Source: JAAYCI01 sp964370045 (GTDB lineage Bacteria; Bacillota; Clostridia; Oscillospirales; Ruminococcaceae). Taken from it: DNA of 64,000 nucleotides. The translations under genes were made by a program, and so were the position numbers. How positions within the stretch are numbered: the first letter of the stretch is position 1; each line of letters begins with the position of its first letter. The stretch covers positions 7,075 through 71,074 of the forward strand of contig CAYJGZ010000014.1 of NCBI GenBank assembly GCA_964370045.1. The letters are read 5' to 3'. The notes under the pieces are model-generated. The model did not search any database, was not told the DNA's origin, and worked only from the letters and a program-made list of their open reading frames with translations. Shown in pieces: positions 6,919 through 16,875 of this stretch.

Positions 6919-9235
6919 TTGCGCCGCCCTCCTTTTGCTCGCTTGCAGGGGTAATCAGCCCTGCCTGTGTGAAAGCCTCCACCAGCCTTTGGGGGCTTAG
7001 CGGCAGGCTGTCCACCGCAACACCCGTTGCGTGCAAAATTGCATTGCGAATGGCAGGTGCGGCGGGGATGGTGGGCGGCTCGCCAAGGCTTTTGTTGCCG
7101 TAAGGGCCTGTAATATCGTTCGTCTGCACAAAGTCTGCGCACAGCTCGGGTGTGTCCATGCTGGTGGGCAGCTTGTAGTCGAGCAGGTTTGCGTTGAGCG
7201 GCTTTGCGTCGGCCGAGAACAAAAGCTCCTCGCTCAGCGCATAGCCCAGCCCCATGCTCATACCGCCGTGCACCTGCGCCTCGGCCAGCTGTGGGTTTAT
7301 CAAAATGCCCGAGTCGTGCACATTTATTATGTTTAGCACCTCGACTTTGCCCAGCGGTATATCCACCTCAATTTCCGCAAAGCACGCTCCGAACGAATAG
7401 GCATTGCGCTCGCAGTGGTAGGTGCTTTCGGCGGTGATGTGCACATTATGCGTGGTGCTGTAAAATGCCTGCATTGCCACCTCCGAAAGGGGACACAGCG
7501 GCTTTCCGCTCGCCTTTTCGGTGATTTGGGAGTTTTCAACGTTTAGCTCCTGTGCCGTTTTACCCAGCAGCTCGGCGGCGTAGTCGAGCAGTTTTTGCTT
7601 AAAAATCTCCGCCGTCTGCTTTAGCGCATGTCCGCTCACATATGTTTGCCTGGAGGCGTACGCACCCGTGTCAAACGGGGTCACGTCGGTGTCCTGTGAG
7701 GAGATAATATGCACATCATCTAAGGAAATGCCGATGCTCTGCGCCGCCATCTGCGTGAACACGGTGTCCGCTCCCTGACCTATTTCGGTGGCGCCCATCT
7801 GTACCTGCACACTGCCGTCCTGGTTTAGCACAATGCGGCAGCTTGCGGTTTCAAGCGCTATGGGCCACACGCCTGTCTTGTATGCAAAAACCGACATACC
7901 CACGCCACGGCGCAGGGCGCCCTGTTCGTTTTGGTACGCCTTGCGTTTTTCGTCCCAGCGGATGTACTCCCGCCCCTTCTGCATACATTCAGCAAGCCCG
8001 TTCGAGTGGCAGGCGATGCCCGTGTGGGGGTCCACATAGCCCAATTTCATGTGGTTCTTTGAGCGAAAATCGATGGGGTCCATGCCTAAAAGTAGCGCTA
8101 AATCGTCCATGTGGCTCTCCGACGCAAACGAAACTTGCGGTATGCCGTAGCCACGCATAGCGCCTGCGGAGGGCAGGTTGGTGTATACTGTGTACGCATC
8201 AAAGCGGTGCGACTTTTCGTCCTGATACAGCATGTGATGGGCGGTGGCGGCGTTGGCGACAATGGCGTGGCCGTGGCTGGCGTAGCCGCCCTGGTTTGAG
8301 TGCGCAACAGCCTTTCGGGCTATCAGCCTGCCCTGCTTGTTCACCGCCGCATTCAGCGTAAAGCGGATGGCGTGGCGTGTGCGTGTGCAGGCGAACGTCT
8401 CCTCCCGAGAAAGTTCCAGCTTCACCGTACTGCCGCAAAGCTGTGTTGCCAGCCATGCGCACAGCGGCTCGTACAGCACCTCCTGCTTGTTGCCAAAGCC
8501 GCCGCCGATGTACGGCTTTATCACCTTTATCTTGCCGAAGGAAAGCCCTGTTGCCTGGTGAATCACACGGCGCACGATGTGCGGAATTTGAGTGGAGGAT
8601 ACCACGACCACACGGTCTTTTTCCATGTGGGCATAGCATATGGGCACTTCGATGTGGCAGTGCTGTACCACCTGCGTGTGGTAGGTTTTGCACAGGCGAA
8701 TAAGCCCCTCGTCCGATGCGGCCGTCTCAAAATCCTCATCGCCGATGTTGTGCGAAGAGTGGCAAAGTAGGTTGCCGGGGAACTCCTCGTGCAGTATGTT
8801 GTCCGAGGCGAGCGCCGCATCCACATCTGTTAAGGCGGGGTACTGCTCGTACTCCACCTGCACAAGGCGTGCCGCTCTTGCCGCCGCCACCTCGTCCTGC
8901 GCCACCACCACCGCAATGTCGTCGCCATATATCCTCACACGGCGGTTCAAAAGAAGCCTGTCCGCCACGTCCCTGTGGCCTTCGTCACAGCTCCAGGGGT
9001 GGCCTGCCGTGGGAAAGGGTGTTTTGGGCACGTCAAAGCAGGTGAAAACCTTCACAACGCCCGGTAGGCTCTGCGCTTTTGACGTATCAATGCTTTTTAC
9101 AAGGCCGTTTGCAATAGTGCTACGCACCACCTTTGCAACAAGCGCATTTGCGGGGGCGAGGTCATCCGTGTACATTGCACGTCCGCACGCCTTTTCGTAG
9201 GCGTCTACACGGGGGATACTTTTTCCGACACTCAT
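6911..9235 (-). CDS. xdhA: xanthine dehydrogenase-type molybdenum-binding subunit
   Basis: 774-aa molybdopterin subunit. It follows the E. coli XdhA subfamily closely: VVSSTQIPHIVRRV, then GGGFGNKQEVLYEPL at the cofactor site, and near the C-terminus KSLGEPP, whose Glu719 is the expected catalytic base. The start at 9235 is preceded by AAGGAGAATTG; the longer reading from 9391 runs through the intergenic A+T-rich region and has no ribosome site. First gene of a three-gene operon. Likely action is hydroxylation of a purine or related N-heterocycle; the exact substrate cannot be read from sequence. No molybdopterin synthesis or xdhC-type sulfurylase gene is in the window. Confidence 0.92.
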   Translation of the reverse strand: MSVGKSIPRVDAYEKACGRAMYTDDLAPANALVAKVVRSTIANGLVKSIDTSKAQSLPGVVKVFTCFDVPKTPFPTAGHPWSCDEGHRDVADRLLLNRRVRIYGDDIAVVVAQDEVAAARAARLVQVEYEQYPALTDVDAALASDNILHEEFPGNLLCHSSHNIGDEDFETAASDEGLIRLCKTYHTQVVQHCHIEVPICYAHMEKDRVVVVSSTQIPHIVRRVIHQATGLSFGKIKVIKPYIGGGFGNKQEVLYEPLCAWLATQLCGSTVKLELSREETFACTRTRHAIRFTLNAAVNKQGRLIARKAVAHSNQGGYASHGHAIVANAATAHHMLYQDEKSHRFDAYTVYTNLPSAGAMRGYGIPQVSFASESHMDDLALLLGMDPIDFRSKNHMKLGYVDPHTGIACHSNGLAECMQKGREYIRWDEKRKAYQNEQGALRRGVGMSVFAYKTGVWPIALETASCRIVLNQDGSVQVQMGATEIGQGADTVFTQMAAQSIGISLDDVHIISSQDTDVTPFDTGAYASRQTYVSGHALKQTAEIFKQKLLDYAAELLGKTAQELNVENSQITEKASGKPLCPLSEVAMQAFYSTTHNVHITAESTYHCERNAYSFGACFAEIEVDIPLGKVEVLNIINVHDSGILINPQLAEAQVHGGMSMGLGYALSEELLFSADAKPLNANLLDYKLPTSMDTPELCADFVQTNDITGPYGNKSLGEPPTIPAAPAIRNAILHATGVAVDSLPLSPQRLVEAFTQAGLITPASEQKEGGANV

Positions 9236-9504
9236 ACGCAATTCTCCTTTTTGGCACTCGAGGCACAGGTATCTTTGTCGCCTACTTGCAACCTCGCGAA
9301 AAATATATAGCAACAATATTTGGGAAAATTGTAGAATTAAACTAAAAACAGTACTATAATAATAACACAAGAAAATACGTAATTGCAACAAAAAAGCATT
9401 TCTCGCTCGCTTTGAGGGTGCTTTGATTCAAGGAACAGCACATGGTGCAACATGTCACGGTTTGTCACATAGGCAAATGGGTGTATTCAAGGAGGATTTT
9501 TTTG

Positions 9505-10254
9505 ATGGGCAGAGATTACAGATTGCCAAACATGGGAGGGAACACTATATCCACTCGTCTTACGGTGCGGCTGATAGAGGAGCTTCGCAGTGGTAAGTAT
9601 TCCGAGTGCAGACGCTTGCCCAGCGAGATGGAGCTGGCGGAAAAGTACGGTGTTTCCCGTACAGTAATACGTGATGTTTTGGGGCATCTTGAGCGAGAGG
9701 GATACGTGGAGCGGGGCAGGGGCGTGGGCACGATTGTAAACCAAGAGGTGCTCAAGTTGAAAAGCCGTCTTGACCTAAAGCGGGAGTACAGCGAGCTTAT
9801 ATTTGAGATGGGGTGTGTGCCCTCGGTGGACTTGATGCGCCTGAGCATACAGCCTGCAAGCGCAAAAGTAGCGAGTAAATTGCAGGTGGATGAAGGGACA
9901 GAGCTGATTGTGAGTGAAAAGCGAATGCTCGCATCGGGTAGGCCCATTATCTTTTCGACCGACTACCTGCCTATAGATATTTTTGAGGGCTCGCAATGGA
10001 AAGCACTGGACTGGGGAAGCTCTGTGTTTGAGCTTTTGCGCACAAAGTGTGGCATTGTGGTGGACACAAATATTACCGAAATCAGCGCCGTGTGCGGCTC
10101 TGACGAGGTGAGGAAAAAGCTAAACACACAGCAGGATGAGGCACTTATGTTGCTAAAAGAGATAGGCTATTGCAAGCTTTCCAGCCCGATTTTGTACAGC
10201 GTGGGATATTATACCAACTTTTTGGGTTTCACCATGCTGCGAAAGCTACTTTAG
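9505..10254 (+). CDS. GntR-family regulator with UTRA ligand domain
   Basis: 249-aa HutC-subfamily regulator. The N-terminal winged helix (about residues 12-80) shows RLPSEMELAEKYGVSRTVIRDVLGHLEREGYVERGRGVGT. The C-terminal UTRA domain (about 95-245) is the ligand pocket. GGAGG nine bases upstream supports ATG 9505 over the ATG at 9442. It is divergent from xdhABC across 269 bp, so it most likely senses a purine-type or heterocyclic metabolite and controls that operon; this is inferred from position. Confidence 0.88.
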   Translation: MGRDYRLPNMGGNTISTRLTVRLIEELRSGKYSECRRLPSEMELAEKYGVSRTVIRDVLGHLEREGYVERGRGVGTIVNQEVLKLKSRLDLKREYSELIFEMGCVPSVDLMRLSIQPASAKVASKLQVDEGTELIVSEKRMLASGRPIIFSTDYLPIDIFEGSQWKALDWGSSVFELLRTKCGIVVDTNITEISAVCGSDEVRKKLNTQQDEALMLLKEIGYCKLSSPILYSVGYYTNFLGFTMLRKLL

Positions 10255-10292
10255 ATATTGAGTGAAAAGGCGTTCTCGATAAAAAGAGCGTT

Positions 10293-10324
10293 AAAAAATC
10301 CCCGCAACAAGCGGGGATTTTTTG
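10293..10324 (+). terminator. terminator after GntR gene
   Basis: AAAAAATCCCCGC, loop AACA, GCGGGGATTTTTT. It can serve the GntR gene on plus and the DnaC-like gene on minus. Confidence 0.88.
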
Positions 10325-10350
10325 TGGGTTTGGGCACGCAGTGCACAGTA

Positions 10351-11304
10351 TTATCTCATTAACCTAATGTCATTGCCGAAAAAGCGCATCCTGTGGCATT
10401 CGCCCAAAAGGCGAGAGGCTATTTTCTCGTCGTATCGCTGGTTTAGCACGTCCTGCCGGCATATATTGGTGGTGTAAATAGTGGGGCGACGGTGCATACG
10501 GCCGTTTACAAGCTCGTACAGGCGGCTTCGTGTGTACGCATCGAGGTACTCCGTCCCAAGGTCGTCCAGCACCAAAAGGTCCGCTTGCAACATTCCCTGC
10601 AGGGTGCGAGCGCCTGCAACGTTTCGCTCGGCGGAAATGCTTGCAAATGCGCTTTGCGCGCTGACATAAAGCACGTCAAAGCCTGCGCTTAGCACCTCCG
10701 AGGCGATGGAGAGCGCAAGATGTGTTTTTCCAAGGCCAGCATCCCCGTACATAAAAAGGCTTTTGCTTTTTGGGCCAAACTCCGCCGCCCAGTCCTTGCA
10801 GTCGGTAAGGATGTCCGCCATGGCTTTGCGTGGGGAGAAGTGTAGGCCTTCCATTTTTTCGGGGTACTTGTCCAGCGAGAAGCTTTCAAAACGGCACAGG
10901 CTTAGTGCACCGCCGTCCTGAATTTCCTGCCGGCGTATGCGCTTTGTTTCCTCCAGCACGCAGTGGCATGTCCTGCTTTTTACATAGCCCGTGTCGTTGC
11001 AGGCGGCGCAGTGATATTTTGGTGAAAAAGCATTTTCGTCCTGCCCAAGCTTGCGCAGTAGCTCCGCTTGCTTCTTTGCAACGGCGTGCATTTGCGCACG
11101 CTGCTCTTGTGCTTCGTTCATCATGCCGTCGGCGGCAAGGCGTGCGGCACAAGCACCCGCCTCGCTCTGCTTTTGCGCAAGCTCTGAAAGCCTCGGCTCT
11201 GCCTGCATAAGGCGTGTGCGAAGCAGTGCGGCCTGCACTTCGGCGGCCTGCCTGCGCTGTGCCACTATCTGCCGTGCGGCAATCTCTGCCTGCTTGCGGC
11301 TCAT
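10351..11304 (-). CDS. DnaC/DnaI-type helicase loader ATPase
   Basis: 317-aa protein with an Arg/Gln/Ala-rich coiled N-terminal part (about 1-90), a four-Cys zinc-finger-like stretch (YHCAACNDTGYVKSRTCHC, about 97-115) and an AAA+ domain with Walker A GDAGLGKTH and Walker B LLVLDDLGTEYLD. This is the architecture of DnaI/DnaC loaders that place DnaB helicase on DNA. Its start overlaps the stop of the DnaD gene by four bases. The pair is typical for Clostridia chromosomes and does not by itself indicate a prophage. Confidence 0.88.
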   Translation of the reverse strand: MSRKQAEIAARQIVAQRRQAAEVQAALLRTRLMQAEPRLSELAQKQSEAGACAARLAADGMMNEAQEQRAQMHAVAKKQAELLRKLGQDENAFSPKYHCAACNDTGYVKSRTCHCVLEETKRIRRQEIQDGGALSLCRFESFSLDKYPEKMEGLHFSPRKAMADILTDCKDWAAEFGPKSKSLFMYGDAGLGKTHLALSIASEVLSAGFDVLYVSAQSAFASISAERNVAGARTLQGMLQADLLVLDDLGTEYLDAYTRSRLYELVNGRMHRRPTIYTTNICRQDVLNQRYDEKIASRLLGECHRMRFFGNDIRLMR

Positions 11305-12215
11305 GATTTTTCCTCCCGTCTTAGCGGCACATAGCTGCTGGTGTTCATTAAAATATCCTCCTGCGGCGCTACTCGTCCGCCTGTGACTCTAAGGTTTTGT
11401 CCGCCGCCGCTTTGCTGTACATCCTTTGCGCTCTTGTAGCCGTGAGCATTCCACTTTTTCAGTATTCCCGCAAGATAGGGTATATCCTTGTTGCGCTCGC
11501 CCGCCGAGATACGTGCCGCCTCGATAATATCCCACCCGTAGCCGTATTCCTCAAACCACAGGGTGATTTTTTTCTTTTCAGCCAGCGTGAAAGGGTCCCA
11601 CTCAAGCCCCAGCTTTTGTGCGAATTGACGCAGGGTCTCCTCCCTGTGGGCTATTTGTTTTAGGTGTTTGTCGGCGGCGGCACAGTCCTCTATGCCCTCT
11701 TTACGCCAGGATAAAAGCACCTTTTTTACGTATGCGACACGGCTTGTGTCATGAGCCATTGCGTGGGAGGCGGCCATTAAAATAAGGTCTGCGGAATACT
11801 GCTCAACCACAAAAAGATTGATGTAATCGCTTGCCTCTTTTTCACCTAAAGCCCTGCCAAACACCCGCTGAAGCTCCTGCAATAAAAAACCCAAAAGCGG
11901 GTTTGCCTCGCCCATGCGCACGGCCTCGCGTATGCTGACGCGGTGTGGTTTTTGCTCCTCTGCCGCTAAGAGCACAGGGGTCTGTGGCTGTCGCTCTATA
12001 AGCCCTGCACCCTCCCAGTAGTGCAACGCCGCTTGTACCTTTTCGAGGCTGAGACCCAGCGCCTTGGCGACATCCTCTGCCTGTGCGCCGCCCGTACTTA
12101 AAATATATAGCGCAACCCTAAAATGCCCCTCCTGTGCTCCCGACGTTGTCAGACGAGAAAAAACGAGCTGGGGTACCGGCAGTGAATCGCCGTCGATTTT
12201 TAGGGGCTTGTACAA
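11301..12215 (-). CDS. DnaD-domain replication protein
   Basis: About 304-aa primosome-type protein. An N-terminal winged-helix part (about 20-85, LSLEKVQAALHYWEGAGLIERQ) is followed by two DnaD-like domains, the last with the family YxxxxxxAWxxG-like pattern seen as YGYGWDIIEAARIS...ILKKWNAHGYKSAKDV. I prefer the TTG at 12215 because GGAGG (12226-12230) sits eight bases upstream; the ATG at 12230 itself overlaps that GGAGG and has no ribosome site. It acts with the loader encoded downstream in helicase loading. Confidence 0.85.
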   Translation of the reverse strand: MYKPLKIDGDSLPVPQLVFSRLTTSGAQEGHFRVALYILSTGGAQAEDVAKALGLSLEKVQAALHYWEGAGLIERQPQTPVLLAAEEQKPHRVSIREAVRMGEANPLLGFLLQELQRVFGRALGEKEASDYINLFVVEQYSADLILMAASHAMAHDTSRVAYVKKVLLSWRKEGIEDCAAADKHLKQIAHREETLRQFAQKLGLEWDPFTLAEKKKITLWFEEYGYGWDIIEAARISAGERNKDIPYLAGILKKWNAHGYKSAKDVQQSGGGQNLRVTGGRVAPQEDILMNTSSYVPLRREEKS

Positions 12216-12301
12216 TGGGCATTCCTCCATGGTGTTTTTTTGAGCAATACACTACTCATTGTATCATAAAATGTGCACAGAACAAAACAATAAATTTGCA
12301 A

Positions 12302-12421
12302 GGGTATGGCCAAACGAAGTGATTTAGCTTTTGCTGTATCCTCCCCCGCCGTAGGCGGGGGAGGATACAGCGCTCTCTTCCTGCGCTTAACTTAGTCTAA
12401 TCACCTCTATGTGTTCACTCC
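12302..12421 (+). repeat. dispersed palindromic element, copy C
   Basis: Lies between the divergent DnaD gene and the sensor kinase. Start GGGTATGGCCAAACG, central hairpin GCTGTATCCTCCCCCGCC/GGCGGGGGAGGATACAGC, then CTGCGCTTAACTTAGTCTAA, and end TATGTGTTCACTCC. The arm change GCTGTATCC is matched by GGATACAGC. Confidence 0.88.
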
Positions 12422-12658
12422 TATTTGCAAGGGTGTGAATAAAGGGGTTGGGTTGCTTTTTTTAGTGCCGGCACCCACCAAAAGCAGGGGATATGCCACA
12501 TTTTTTCGTGCTTGACGCTATAATAGCTCATCTCTAAAATCAATGATACATATCCTTGTTCTGTTTGTAATATTGAATTGAAAGCTTGATGGGTGTGGCA
12601 AGAGTTTTTTTAGTGTGTGTTTTGTTTGTGTTCAAACTTTGAGGATATGTGAAAAACA
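12422..12658. other. intergenic stretch, no gene seen
   Basis: A+T-rich sequence upstream of the kinase promoter, with no convincing ORF or hairpin. Its length leaves room for regulatory sites. Confidence 0.5.
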
Positions 12659-12687
12659 TTTACTTTTTTTGGGTGTTGGGATATAAT
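12659..12687 (+). promoter_or_regulatory. promoter of the hybrid kinase
   Basis: TTTACT (12659-12664), 17-base spacer, TATAAT (12682-12687). Transcription would begin near 12694, which rules out the in-frame ATG at 12692 as the start codon. Confidence 0.65.
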
Positions 12688-12781
12688 TAAGGTGGGTAAA
12701 AAGAGTGATGTTTGCACACTTTGCCCTTTGGAAATGGCTTGTTTTGTATGCACATTGAGTATGAATTTGAATGGAGTTTTG

Positions 12782-15700
12782 ATGAAAGAAAAAACAGATA
12801 GTGCATATATGGTGGGAGATGTACAGCAACCTTCGAGTGCGCTCGCACTGCTGATGGATAAGTCCGGCATGGGTCTGTGGGAGCAAAACTGCCTCACGGG
12901 CAGACAGCTGTGCAGCGAACAACTTGTCATAATGACAGGATACACAGCGCAGGAGCTTGAAACAGCAAACGACCTGCGTGGTTTTTTGGTGCATGAGGAT
13001 GACAGACACTACGCAAAAGAATTGTATGCGAAGTGCGTTGCAGGGAAAATTGAGAGCGACACCTATAAAAATGATATGCGTATTGTGTGCAAAAATGGTG
13101 ATGTGAAATGGGTTGCGGAGCATACGGCGGTGACAAGCCGCACACAGGACGGTAGTGCAGAACATACCATTAGTATGTTTTGCGACATCACGAGAGAAAA
13201 GCAAACCGAAGAAAGGCTGAGGGCGCAGGCACAACACTGCGAACAAACAAACGCTTTTGCGGGCTTGATTATATGGGATTTTGATATTGCGCAAAACTAC
13301 ATTGCATTCAATGATAGCATAACAAAGCTACTGGGGTATGAAACCGGCGAAGTGAATGGAACTATCGGAAACCTTGCCAAGATAATGCACCCTGAGGATT
13401 TTGAAAAAGCGGACATAGAATTCAAAAAATATATGGCCAATGCAAAAGGCAGGCACCGACAGGAGCCTATTTTGCAGATGTTGCGTCTAAAGCATAAAAA
13501 TGGCGGATATATGTGGGTGCGCAACATGGCAAGCATTGAACAATGGGACGAAAAGGGCGAGCCCATAAGCATACAGGGTGGTATGTGGAGTGTGGATGAA
13601 GTAGTGCGCACGGAGCAAAAGCTGAGCAGCGTTAAGGTGGAAATCGAGAGTCAAAACCAAAAGCTGCAAAATGCGGTGCGCAGCGCTGTTGCGGAGCTTG
13701 AAGCGGCAAAGAGCATTAGCACAACAATGTTTGAGGGAAACCCTCATATAAATATTCTTTTTAGCCTGGATGAAAAAGTGCTGGACTGTAACCCTGCGGC
13801 GCTTAGCTTCTTCGGCTTTTCCTCAAAGGAAGAGATGCAGAACGGAATGGGCAGGCTGATGCGTGAAAGCACGCCCGAGTACCAGCCGAACGGCACGAAG
13901 TCTGTGCCGATTGCAGCACGTATAAAAAAGGTGTTGGAAAAGGGGTACATAGAGTTTGAGATGCTTTTGAACCTGTACGGGGAAGAGCATCCGCTAAACG
14001 TAATTATGAAGCGTATTCCCTATAGCGGCGGCACAGCTGTTTTGGTGTACATGGTGGATTTGGCGGCGCTACGTGCCGCACGCAATGAGCTACAAAGGCA
14101 GGATGCGCTTCTGCTAAACATTAACAGCATCTCAAACAGTCTTGCGTCGGCGCATCCGGAGTCTTTTGAACATGCTGTGTGGCAAGCGCTGGGTACGCTG
14201 GGCACTACTGTTCAGGTAGACCGTGTGTATGTGTGGGAAAACAGCGGCGAGGGCGACAAAATCTACATGACACAAACGCATGAGTGGAGCGAGGGCGCAC
14301 AGCCGCAACAGGGTGAGAGCTTTTCCATTATGCTGGACTATGACGAGATGCCTTATTGGAAAGAGACTTTGCGCTCGGGTAAGATTGTCAATTCGCTTGT
14401 GAAAGACCTGCCAAAGGGCGAACAAGATGTTCTTGCACCACAGGATATTGTATCGATACTTATTGTGCCGGTGTTTATAGAGGATGAGTTTTGGGGCTTT
14501 GTTGGCTTTGACGACTGCAAGGCAGAGCGTCGCTTCTTCAAATGGGAGGAAAGGGCACTGCAGTCGGGAAGCATTACCATAGTGTCCGCAATACTGCGTA
14601 ACGAGATGACAAAAAACCTTCTGCTTGTGCAGGAAGAGCTGGTGTACAGGGATGTGCTACTGAGTGCCGTAAATACGGTGGCTTCGCTCTTGATGAGCGA
14701 TGAGACGGAAAATTTTTCCGACTTGTTGTATCAGTCTATGCAAGTGCTGGGCGAGAGCATGAGGGCAGACCGTGCGTATGTGTGGCACAATACTGAGGTG
14801 GATGGCAGGCTGTGTTGTAGCCAGCTTGTAGAGTGGGACAAGGGCAGGCCCTCCGACCATAGCGAGGTGGCGGCAATATGCCTGCCGTACGATGAATATG
14901 TGCCAAACTGGCGGGAAATAATTAGCGGAGATGTGCCTATTACCTTTGATGCGGCTGAGTTTGAAAGTGTGTTTGAAAACTTCCCCGGAACGGATGATGT
15001 GAGGTCGCTTTTAGTTATTCCCATCAACATGGGAGGGGAATTTTGGGGCTTTATTGGGTTTGATGATTTGTACAATGAGCGTACATTCACCAGCCTGCAG
15101 GAGGATATACTGAATAGTGCGGGAATGTTGGTAGCGGCGGCGGTACTGCGCAATGAAATGACCAAAAGCCTGATAGTGGCAAGGGAAGAGGCGCTTGCAA
15201 GCATGAACTCCAAGAGCGAGTTTTTGTCCCGCATGAGCCACGAGATACGCACGCCCATGAATGCCATCATAGGCATGACAAACATTGCCCATAAAACGGA
15301 TGACATAAAAAAAATACATTACTGTCTTGAGAAGATAGATGGCTCTTCCCGTCAGTTGCTTGGTATAATAAACGACGTGCTGGACATGTCTAAAATAGAC
15401 GCTAATAAGTTTGAAATACACAACACTGAGTTTGACTTTGAAAAGATGATGCAAAATGTTTTCAATGTCGTGCAGGTGCGTCTTGATGAAAAGCATCAAA
15501 ATTTCCAGTTCCACTTTGAGGAGCCGTTCACACGCAATATTATCAGTGATGAGTTGCGCTTGTCGCAGGTGCTGATTAACCTTTTGACAAATGCGGTTAA
15601 GTTTACGGCCGAGCGGGGCGATATTATGCTGCGTGTGCTCCAAACACCGCTTGAGGACGACCGCTCGCTACTGCGTGTGGAGGTTGTGGACAATGGAATA

Positions 15701-16744
15701 GGTGTTGCAAAGGACAGACAGGCCAACTTGTTTACATCATTTGAGCAGGCCGATGGTAGCATTACACGCCAGTACGGCGGCACAGGGCTTGGCCTTGCGA
15801 TATGTAAAAAAATAGTGGAACTTATGGGCGGTCGTATATGGCTGGAAAGTGAAAAAGGCGTAGGTTCTCACTTTATATTCGAGGTTGCGGTGGGGTGGGG
15901 AAGCTCTCATGTCACGAATACCGATATGAATAAGAACCTGCATGTGCTCGTGGTGGATGATAGTGAGGATGTACGCACCTACTTTGCAAATATAATCAGA
16001 GGATTTTCACTGCAGTGTGATGTGGCAGAGAGCGGAGAAGCGGCGATAAAGATGGCGCAGGCTCAAAAAGATGCGGGAACACCGTATAATATGCTTTTTG
16101 TGGATTGGAAAATGCCGGGAATGAATGGCGGCGAGACTGCGGAGCAAATAAGGCGTGCTGCGCAAGAGGATATTATTGTTGTGATGATTAGCTCTTGCGA
16201 TTGGGCAGATATTGAGCAAGACGTTAAAAAATATGATATATCAAACTTTTTGGCAAAGCCTGTACTACCCAGCATGATATATGATACATTTGTGTGCTTA
16301 AGTGAGAGTGCGCGCAATACTCCAAAATGCACAGGCACAGAGAGTGTGAAAGACTGGCGAGGAAAGACAGTGCTGCTTGTGGAAGACATAGATATTAACC
16401 TTGAAATTCTTATGACCGTATTGGAAGAGACGGGTGTGAACATGGAAACTGCTTCGAACGGTGCTGAGGCAGTGGAGAAGTTCCGCTTTTCCGCAGGGAA
16501 GTACAGCCTTATCATGATGGATGTGCAGATGCCTGTGATGGACGGGCTTGCCGCCACCAGAGCAATTCGCAGCATACAGAATGTACCGGGTGCGAGCAAG
16601 ATACCCATAATTGCCATGACGGCAAACGCATTTAAGGAAGATGAGGAAAACTGCCTTGCGGCGGGAATGAATGCGCATGTGGCAAAGCCGCTGGAGGTGG
16701 AGGCGTTGTTCTCCACACTTGGGAAATGGCTGGATGATAAGTAG
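12782..16744 (+). CDS. hybrid sensor histidine kinase with PAS, GAF and two receiver domains
   Basis: About 1320 residues without membrane helices, so a cytosolic sensor. Order: PAS (about 15-140), PAS/PAC (150-280), a short coiled coil (285-320), PAS (330-440), two GAF-like domains that look duplicated (450-620 and 625-790, each with DRVYVW/DRAYVW and FWGFVGFDD/FWGFIGFDD), HisKA with His820 in RMSHEIRTPMNAIIG, HATPase_c with NLLTNAVKFT, VEVVDNGIGV and GGTGLGLAICKK, receiver 1 with Asp1108 (FVDWKMPG) and receiver 2 with Asp1247 (MMDVQMPVMDG). ATG 12782 follows GGAG; the upstream ATG lies at the predicted transcription start. No DNA-binding output domain or separate response regulator is adjacent. 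Ligand unknown. Confidence 0.9.
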   Translation: MKEKTDSAYMVGDVQQPSSALALLMDKSGMGLWEQNCLTGRQLCSEQLVIMTGYTAQELETANDLRGFLVHEDDRHYAKELYAKCVAGKIESDTYKNDMRIVCKNGDVKWVAEHTAVTSRTQDGSAEHTISMFCDITREKQTEERLRAQAQHCEQTNAFAGLIIWDFDIAQNYIAFNDSITKLLGYETGEVNGTIGNLAKIMHPEDFEKADIEFKKYMANAKGRHRQEPILQMLRLKHKNGGYMWVRNMASIEQWDEKGEPISIQGGMWSVDEVVRTEQKLSSVKVEIESQNQKLQNAVRSAVAELEAAKSISTTMFEGNPHINILFSLDEKVLDCNPAALSFFGFSSKEEMQNGMGRLMRESTPEYQPNGTKSVPIAARIKKVLEKGYIEFEMLLNLYGEEHPLNVIMKRIPYSGGTAVLVYMVDLAALRAARNELQRQDALLLNINSISNSLASAHPESFEHAVWQALGTLGTTVQVDRVYVWENSGEGDKIYMTQTHEWSEGAQPQQGESFSIMLDYDEMPYWKETLRSGKIVNSLVKDLPKGEQDVLAPQDIVSILIVPVFIEDEFWGFVGFDDCKAERRFFKWEERALQSGSITIVSAILRNEMTKNLLLVQEELVYRDVLLSAVNTVASLLMSDETENFSDLLYQSMQVLGESMRADRAYVWHNTEVDGRLCCSQLVEWDKGRPSDHSEVAAICLPYDEYVPNWREIISGDVPITFDAAEFESVFENFPGTDDVRSLLVIPINMGGEFWGFIGFDDLYNERTFTSLQEDILNSAGMLVAAAVLRNEMTKSLIVAREEALASMNSKSEFLSRMSHEIRTPMNAIIGMTNIAHKTDDIKKIHYCLEKIDGSSRQLLGIINDVLDMSKIDANKFEIHNTEFDFEKMMQNVFNVVQVRLDEKHQNFQFHFEEPFTRNIISDELRLSQVLINLLTNAVKFTAERGDIMLRVLQTPLEDDRSLLRVEVVDNGIGVAKDRQANLFTSFEQADGSITRQYGGTGLGLAICKKIVELMGGRIWLESEKGVGSHFIFEVAVGWGSSHVTNTDMNKNLHVLVVDDSEDVRTYFANIIRGFSLQCDVAESGEAAIKMAQAQKDAGTPYNMLFVDWKMPGMNGGETAEQIRRAAQEDIIVVMISSCDWADIEQDVKKYDISNFLAKPVLPSMIYDTFVCLSESARNTPKCTGTESVKDWRGKTVLLVEDIDINLEILMTVLEETGVNMETASNGAEAVEKFRFSAGKYSLIMMDVQMPVMDGLAATRAIRSIQNVPGASKIPIIAMTANAFKEDEENCLAAGMNAHVAKPLEVEALFSTLGKWLDDK

Positions 16745-16875
16745 CACAAGGAAATTGCTGTTATGTGCAAAAATGTGCATGTATCTGCAAAAAGTTTGTG
16801 ATAAGCTTAAATCGTTTGATATACCGCCGAGTATGGCTGTGAAAAAGCAATATGCAAAAAAAGGGGGGATAGGCT

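Noticed and set aside
9236..9391. Longer xdhA reading from 9391 (52 extra residues)
   Set aside because: The added part is hydrophobic nonsense from the A+T-rich intergenic region, lacks a ribosome site and is absent from family members; GGAG precedes 9235.
10351..12215. DnaD and DnaC-like genes as a prophage
   Set aside because: No terminase, capsid, integrase or recombinase genes are near; the pair is normal chromosomal content in Clostridia.
12510..12570. Second repeat family shared with 1389-1430 (CTCTAAAATCAAT)
   Set aside because: Only 13 bases match and flanks differ; chance in A+T-rich sequence.
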